DNA of 10,584 nucleotides. Origin: an uncultured Erysipelotrichaceae bacterium. Lineage in GTDB: Bacteria; Bacillota_I; Bacilli_A; Erysipelotrichales; Erysipelotrichaceae. The position numbers and the translations under genes were made by a program. Position 1 is the stretch's first letter; each line of letters starts with the position of its first letter. The notes under the pieces were generated by a model, which was not told the origin of the DNA, made no database searches, and saw nothing but the letters and a program-made list of their open reading frames with translations. Below, piece by piece: positions 6,523 to 10,584 of the stretch. The stretch spans positions 1 through 10,584 of the forward strand of contig CALUZL010000132.1 of assembly GCA_944325295.1 (NCBI GenBank), given 5' to 3'.

Positions 6523-8061
6523 ATGGCGTACGCTATCGAGATGCTCCATATAACGAAAGACTTTCCCGGCATAAGAGCTAATGACGATATTACCTTGCAA
6601 GTTGAGGAAAATACGGTTCACGCTTTGCTAGGTGAAAATGGTGCCGGTAAATCGACTTTGATGTCTATCTTATTTGGACTATACCAGCCAACTTCCGGAG
6701 TGATAAAAGTCAATGGGAAAGAAGTGAAGGTTACAGACCCAAACGTTGCCAATGATCTGGGGATCGGAATGGTTCATCAACACTTTAAATTGATCGAATG
6801 TTTTACGGTAACGGAAAATATCATATTGGGAATGGAACCTAAAACCGGTTTTCGGACCGTCGATATGAAAAAAGCACGAAATAAAGTTATTGAGTTATCC
6901 AAGAAATACGGTCTTCAAGTTGATCCTGATGCCAAGATATCTGATATTACTGTCGGTATGCAACAGCGCGTTGAGATCTTAAAGATGTTGTACCGTAACG
7001 CTAACATTTTGATATTTGACGAGCCCACAGCCGTTTTAACCCCGCAAGAGATCACTGAACTTATGAGCATTATGAAAAATCTTGTCAAAGAGGGTAAAAC
7101 AATACTTTTGATAACGCATAAACTAAAAGAAATCAAAGCTGCAGCTCAAAAATGTACGGTCTTACGCAAAGGCAAATGTGTCGGAACAATTGATGTCGCG
7201 TCAACATCAGAGGAACAAATGGCCGAAATGATGGTCGGTCGTGTTGTTTCCTTTATGGTCGACCGTCCTGAAGCTAAACCAAAAGAGGTTTGTTTAGACA
7301 TTGAAAAGCTAAATGTCAAGGGATCAAAAGGGACTTTAGCCGTTAAGGATTTCAGCTTGAAGGTCAGAGCAGGGGAGATCGTCGGTCTTGCCGGTATCGA
7401 TGGTAATGGCCAGACTGAACTTGCTTACGCTCTCACAGGTATGACCAAAGTCGATAGCGGTACCGTTAAATTCAGTGGTACGGATGTTACAAATGCCAGT
7501 ATCATGCAACACTATCGCCATGACATGTGTCATGTCCCCGAAGATAGACACAAGCACGGTCTCATTCTTGACTTTTTGCTCAAGGAGAATTATGTAGTTC
7601 ATTCCTATACAGACAGTCCGTTTGCCAAAAACGGTGTTATTCAGACTAAAGCAATCGATGAATATGCAGCCAGACTATCTGAAGAATATGATGTCAGAAG
7701 CGGCGAGGGAATAAACACTATCACCAGATCGATGTCTGGGGGCAACCAACAAAAAGCCATCATTGCTCGCGAATTTGATCGCAACAGCAAGGTTATGATC
7801 GTCGTGCAACCGACCAGAGGCCTTGATGTCGGAGCCATTGAACTTGTAAGAAAAAAGATCGTCGAACAACGTGATAAAGGAGCTGCGGTTCTTTTGATCT
7901 CTCTTGAGCTTGATGAGATCATGAACCTTTCTGATCGGATTGCCGTCATTCATAATGGTACTTTGAGCGGACTTGTGATGAATAAGAACGTAACGGAAAA
8001 TGAAATCGGATTGATGATGTCCGGTGGATTGAGTAAATTTGATGAGGAGGCTTGCGTATGA
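6523..8061 (+). CDS. ABC transporter ATP-binding protein with two nucleotide-binding domains (NupO-like)
   Basis: Cytoplasmic ATPase powering the nucleoside-type importer, with two fused ABC domains in 512 residues as in RbsA/MglA/NupO proteins. The first domain has Walker A GENGAGKST (37-45), signature ITVGMQQRVEI, Walker B ILIFDEP (D166/E167) and switch H199. In the second, Walker A is degenerate (GIDGNGQTE from 291, Q297 in place of Lys) and the Walker B Glu position is Q429 in VVQPTRG, while the signature SGGNQQ (405-410) is intact. This asymmetry is usual in the family, so hydrolysis probably occurs at one composite site. I chose ATG 6523 rather than TTG 6517 because GGGAGG at 6508-6513 is 9 bases from the ATG but only 3 from the TTG. 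Its stop overlaps the next gene in an ATGA. It should pair with the two permeases downstream and the lipoprotein upstream. Confidence 0.93.
   Translation: MAYAIEMLHITKDFPGIRANDDITLQVEENTVHALLGENGAGKSTLMSILFGLYQPTSGVIKVNGKEVKVTDPNVANDLGIGMVHQHFKLIECFTVTENIILGMEPKTGFRTVDMKKARNKVIELSKKYGLQVDPDAKISDITVGMQQRVEILKMLYRNANILIFDEPTAVLTPQEITELMSIMKNLVKEGKTILLITHKLKEIKAAAQKCTVLRKGKCVGTIDVASTSEEQMAEMMVGRVVSFMVDRPEAKPKEVCLDIEKLNVKGSKGTLAVKDFSLKVRAGEIVGLAGIDGNGQTELAYALTGMTKVDSGTVKFSGTDVTNASIMQHYRHDMCHVPEDRHKHGLILDFLLKENYVVHSYTDSPFAKNGVIQTKAIDEYAARLSEEYDVRSGEGINTITRSMSGGNQQKAIIAREFDRNSKVMIVVQPTRGLDVGAIELVRKKIVEQRDKGAAVLLISLELDEIMNLSDRIAVIHNGTLSGLVMNKNVTENEIGLMMSGGLSKFDEEACV
8044..8050 (+). promoter_or_regulatory. 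Ribosome binding site inside the ATPase gene end, deciding the permease start
   Basis: GAGGAGG ends 7 bases before ATG 8058. The in-frame TTG at 8052 would be one base away, too close to use. The ATG overlaps the ATPase stop (ATGA at 8058-8061), a typical translational coupling junction. Confidence 0.85.
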
Positions 8062-9152
8062 CTAGAAAACACAGCGCTTTGACGATCTCGATCATAGCGG
8101 TCATCATGGGTGTGCTCATAGGCTGCCTGATCTTAGCTGTAACCGGCAGAAATCCTTTAAATATCTTTGTTGCCCTGATCAGATCGCTCACCGGATTCAG
8201 TATTAACCGACCGGATCGCGGTATAAATCTCATGTATCCTTTGAACTGGTTACTCTCATCAATGCCGATAATATTGACTGGTCTATCCGTAGCTTTCGCA
8301 TATCGAACAGGCCTTTTCAATATCGGGGGCGAGGGGCAGTTTATTGCCGGTTGTATCGCTTGTTCATTTGTGGCTCTGATGGTGGATTTACCACCTGTTG
8401 TCCATACATTGGCATGTATCGTTGCTGCAGCTTTGGCGGGTGCAATTTGGGCCTTTTTGCCCGGGTTTTTAAAAGCCTACAGGAACATCAACGAGGTTGT
8501 AATCTGTGTAATGCTCAATTATACAGCCTTATATTTCAACGATTGGTTTACAAGAACGTTCTTCCCGATAGATACATTTACATTAGCCAGGACGATAGAC
8601 TATCCGGAATCGGTCAGTTTAGGAAATTTGGGATTTGGCACAGCGTCTCAATTTAACTGGGGTTTTGTGATTGTTTTGATCTGTGTAGCCGTATTCTGGT
8701 TTGTCATGGAAAAGACAACCTTTGGTTATTCGCTTAGAGCTACCGGATTCAACAGCGAGGGATCGCGTTATGCCGGTATGAAGAATCGCCGTAATACCGT
8801 TCTTTCGATGATGATCGCCGGAGCCTTTACAGGTATCGCCGGAGCCATTGTCTTAATAGGCAACTATGGTTATGGCCGCATCTTTACAAGTTTTGATAAT
8901 TTTGGCTTTGATGGTATTTCCGTTGCCTTAGTCGGGGGATCAAATGCTCTAGGTGTTTTGGCTTCAGGACTTCTGTTTGGTCTTATGGCAGCTTCGGAGA
9001 CGCAATTCCAGATCCTTGGTATACCAAGTGAGATTTCCGATCTTATCCAGGCAGCGATAATCATTTTTGTCGCAATTCAATACGGTGTTTCTTTGGTCTT
9101 AGACCTGATTTCAAATAACATTATGAAAAAGAAAGTAAAGGAGGCCGCTTAA
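8058..9152 (+). CDS. ABC transporter permease, BPD_transp_2 family (NupP-like)
   Basis: Membrane subunit that, with the next gene product, forms the channel of the nucleoside-type importer. The 364 residues are mostly hydrophobic, starting with a short basic N-terminus (MTRKH) and a first span at about 8-28. A loop to about residue 65 is followed by repeated membrane spans up to about 355 and a basic tail (MKKKVKEAA). Family motifs visible are GLFNIGGEGQF (85-95) and the segment NINEVVICVMLNY (E146), typical of the larger permease of BMP-type systems. The 4-base overlap with the ATPase gene and 1-base gap to the second permease indicate one transcript and coupled translation. The substrate is inferred from the BMP lipoprotein; sugar-transporting relatives of this family exist, but usually have a different binding protein. 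Confidence 0.92.
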   Translation: MTRKHSALTISIIAVIMGVLIGCLILAVTGRNPLNIFVALIRSLTGFSINRPDRGINLMYPLNWLLSSMPIILTGLSVAFAYRTGLFNIGGEGQFIAGCIACSFVALMVDLPPVVHTLACIVAAALAGAIWAFLPGFLKAYRNINEVVICVMLNYTALYFNDWFTRTFFPIDTFTLARTIDYPESVSLGNLGFGTASQFNWGFVIVLICVAVFWFVMEKTTFGYSLRATGFNSEGSRYAGMKNRRNTVLSMMIAGAFTGIAGAIVLIGNYGYGRIFTSFDNFGFDGISVALVGGSNALGVLASGLLFGLMAASETQFQILGIPSEISDLIQAAIIIFVAIQYGVSLVLDLISNNIMKKKVKEAA

Positions 9153-9153
9153 G

Positions 9154-10113
9154 ATGTTAGATTTAATCTATGAGATGTTCCCGATAGCACTTACTTCTTC
9201 GGTCCCGCTGATCATCACCGGCTTAGGTGGGGTCTTCTCTGAAAGAAGCGGTGTTGTTAATATTGCGTTAGATGGCTGTATGCAGATCGGTGGCTTTGTC
9301 GCTGCAGCACTGCTAGTCATCTTAGAGGGACTTGGTGTACCCGGGGCCATATGGTACTCGGTCATTGCGGCTATCATCGCCGGTGGCATCTTCGTATCGA
9401 TTCATGCTTTTGCTTCTATACACATGCGTGCTGATCAAACGGTATCCGGTACTGCTTTAAATGTCTTAGCCGGTGGTCTTACAATAACGCTCTGCGAGAT
9501 AATCTTTGGTCACAAGAGTACGACGGCTTTCAGTATCTCATCCATATTCCAAAGAGTATCGATCCCTGTCTTATCAGATATTCCTATCATTGGTGATCTG
9601 TTTTTCACCAATAACTATCCGTTTACTTATTTCGCTTATGTCTTTGTCATTATATCCTGGTTCATCTTATACAAGACGGCATTTGGTTTAAGACTCAGAT
9701 CTTGCGGTGAATATCCACAAGCATCGGCCTCAATGGGCATCAATGTTCAAAAAACCAGGTGGATTGCTGTAGTTGCGTCAGGAATGCTTGCAGCACTTGG
9801 AGGTGCAACTTTAGTACTCACGACACAGACCTATTTCCATGCCGGGTCGATCAACGGACTTGGATTTGTCGCTATCGCTACTTTGATATTCGGCAGATGG
9901 CATCCGGTTGGTGTTCTTGGTGCCGGTATCGTCTTTGGTTTTGCACAGGTACTTGGATACTATACGAATAGTTTGCCATTATTATCAGCGATACCATCTC
10001 AGTTTTTCAACATGTTCCCATACGTTTTGACGATCATTATCTTGATCATATTCAGCGGTAAAAATTTCGGACCAAAAGCAAGTGGGGAAATATACGATCC
10101 CGGAAAACGCTGA
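9154..10113 (+). CDS. ABC transporter permease, BPD_transp_2 family (NupQ-like)
   Basis: Second channel subunit, 319 residues, shorter than its partner as is usual in BMP-type importers. The N-terminus MLDLIYEMFPIALTSSVPLIITGLGGVFSE is followed by RSGVVNIALDGCMQIGGF (31-48), corresponding to the family's GVVNIGxEGMM motif with Asp40 where Glu is common. Multiple hydrophobic spans follow, with LRSCGEYPQASASMGINVQKTRW as the conserved cytoplasmic loop that should contact the ATPase. AAGGAGG at 9138-9144, inside the end of the first permease gene, is 9 bases before the ATG. The gene ends about 45 bases before a strong terminator, making it the last gene of the operon. I see no frameshift or missing segment. 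Confidence 0.92.
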   Translation: MLDLIYEMFPIALTSSVPLIITGLGGVFSERSGVVNIALDGCMQIGGFVAAALLVILEGLGVPGAIWYSVIAAIIAGGIFVSIHAFASIHMRADQTVSGTALNVLAGGLTITLCEIIFGHKSTTAFSISSIFQRVSIPVLSDIPIIGDLFFTNNYPFTYFAYVFVIISWFILYKTAFGLRLRSCGEYPQASASMGINVQKTRWIAVVASGMLAALGGATLVLTTQTYFHAGSINGLGFVAIATLIFGRWHPVGVLGAGIVFGFAQVLGYYTNSLPLLSAIPSQFFNMFPYVLTIIILIIFSGKNFGPKASGEIYDPGKR

Positions 10114-10157
10114 TCTTTTGAGGTCTCGTATTCAAAATTCCTTTCAGATCTAAGTTT

Positions 10158-10183
10158 AAAAGGTAACTTCGGTTGCCTTTTTT
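10158..10183 (+). terminator. Intrinsic terminator closing the transporter operon
   Basis: A 10-bp stem (10158-10167 with 10072+100 to 10181, i.e. 10172-10181, including one G-T pair) is closed by a C(TTCG)G tetraloop at 10067+100 to 10172, i.e. 10167-10172. A T run at 10178-10183 completes it. UUCG with a C-G closing pair is an unusually stable RNA loop. Confidence 0.88.
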
Positions 10184-10201
10184 AATAAAATATCTTATTA
10201 T
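10173..10201 (+). promoter_or_regulatory. Possible promoter for the ssb gene
   Basis: TTGCCT (10173-10178) and TATTAT (10196-10201) are 17 bases apart and resemble -35 and -10 boxes. The -35 would lie inside the 3' arm of the preceding terminator. A gene directly behind a strong terminator needs its own start, which supports the call, but the match is modest and the area is AT-rich. Confidence 0.4.
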
Positions 10202-10229
10202 TTGATTGCGCAAGTAACGAAGGAGGATA

Positions 10230-10538
10230 ATGAATTTAACAGTTTTATTGGGTAAAGTAAAAGAACCTTTAGTCGTCAAAGAAACGTCTAATGGAACACA
10301 GTTTGGTCAGTTTGTGATCGAAGTCGAACGTTATTATCAAAAGGAAGATGGCCTCAGAGAATGTGATACGTTTATGGTCACGGTTTGGCGGGGCCTCGTA
10401 GATATGGCAACTGACCTTAAAAAAGGCGATATCGTCTCAGTCAGGGCGCATTTGACCCAGAACAATTTTGTCAGAGATGATGGTGAAGTACTTTACCGTA
10501 CCGACTTGGTTGCTGAAAGAATAGCTCAGGTAGCTTGA
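10230..10538 (+). CDS. ssb: Short single-stranded DNA-binding protein (SSB family, single OB fold)
   Basis: A 102-residue protein matching the OB fold of bacterial SSB: MNLTVLLGKVKEPLVVKETSNG at the first strand, QFGQFVIEVERYY, then DTFMVTVWRGLVDMATDLKKGDIVSVRAHLTQNNF (W53 at the DNA-stacking position) and YRTDLVAERI as the last strand. It ends right after the fold, so the disordered linker and acidic DxxF tip that recruit partner proteins in replicative SSB are absent. It resembles the tail-less SsbB type of Bacillota, linked to competence in some species, and may be a second SSB paralogue; phage or plasmid proteins of this size also exist. AGGAGG (10221-10226) is only 3 bases from the ATG, rather close, but the start aligns with the family's MNxVxLxG beginning. 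It sits alone between two terminator-like hairpins. Confidence 0.85.
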   Translation: MNLTVLLGKVKEPLVVKETSNGTQFGQFVIEVERYYQKEDGLRECDTFMVTVWRGLVDMATDLKKGDIVSVRAHLTQNNFVRDDGEVLYRTDLVAERIAQVA

Positions 10539-10540
10539 TC

Positions 10541-10570
10541 AAGAATAGTTCCTTTACGGAACTATTCTTT
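10541..10570 (+). terminator. Hairpin after ssb, probable terminator
   Basis: A perfect 12-bp stem, AAGAATAGTTCC (10541-10552) with GGAACTATTCTT (10558-10569), has a 5-base loop and starts 3 bases after the ssb stop. Only TTT follows before GGG, so the U-tract is poor. It may be an inefficient terminator or an mRNA 3'-end stabiliser. Confidence 0.6.
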
Positions 10571-10584
10571 GGGTTAGAACATTT

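Noticed and set aside
7393..7420. Degenerate second Walker A of the ATPase as a sign of damage
   Set aside because: The loss of Lys in GIDGNGQ and the Gln in VVQPTRG are common features of the second domain in this transporter family.
8351..8656. A + strand 101-codon frame inside the first permease gene
   Set aside because: It lies in another frame within a gene with clear family motifs, and its translation (rich in Cys, Arg, Tyr) has no recognisable fold.
10114..10157. Small gene or regulatory RNA between the second permease and its terminator
   Set aside because: Only about 45 bases with no start codon plus ribosome binding site and no convincing stem.
10534..10543. Perfect palindrome CTTGATCAAG across the ssb stop codon
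   Set aside because: Ten bases at a site rich in GATC, partly shared with the terminator-like hairpin; not enough to claim a binding site.

Overview
This looks like an ordinary chromosomal segment of a low-to-moderate GC Bacillota bacterium, probably of the Bacilli/Erysipelotrichia side. The lineage is an inference. It rests on an RNase J2-type gene next to ftsK, strong AGGAGG-type ribosome binding sites, sigma-A-like promoters, a lipoprotein-anchored BMP transporter, and TGA used as a stop codon (which excludes Mycoplasma-type code). All eight genes lie on the + strand with little spacing. I see no mobile element, CRISPR array, tRNA or rRNA, and no intergenic stretch reaches 300 bases.

Layout. 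Positions 1-1233 hold the 3' part of miaB (tRNA methylthiotransferase), cut by the window edge. A good sigma-A promoter overlaps its stop codon and leads into an RNase J paralogue (1278-2942) whose metal-binding motifs are extensively altered, most like RNase J2. Two bases later ftsK (2945-5203) begins, followed by a weak terminator. This first block deals with RNA modification, RNA turnover and chromosome segregation.

The second block is a four-gene ABC importer of the BMP/NupNOPQ type, predicted to take up nucleosides. A substrate-binding lipoprotein (5301-6401) has its own near-consensus promoter and a strong terminator. A second promoter then drives the double-domain ATPase (6523-8061) and two permeases (8058-9152, 9154-10113), joined by an ATGA overlap and a 1-base gap. 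The terminator between the lipoprotein and the membrane parts, with separate promoters, should let the cell make the binding protein in excess. The lipoprotein also has visibly different codon use, consistent with high expression. A third terminator with a UUCG tetraloop closes this operon.

Last, a short single-OB-fold SSB protein without the usual C-terminal tail (10230-10538) is followed by a 12-bp hairpin near the window end.

I found no strong candidate for an undescribed system. The points most worth a second look are the degenerate RNase J active site, the split regulation of the importer, the marked excess of GATC in most genes but not in the lipoprotein gene, and the short SSB.
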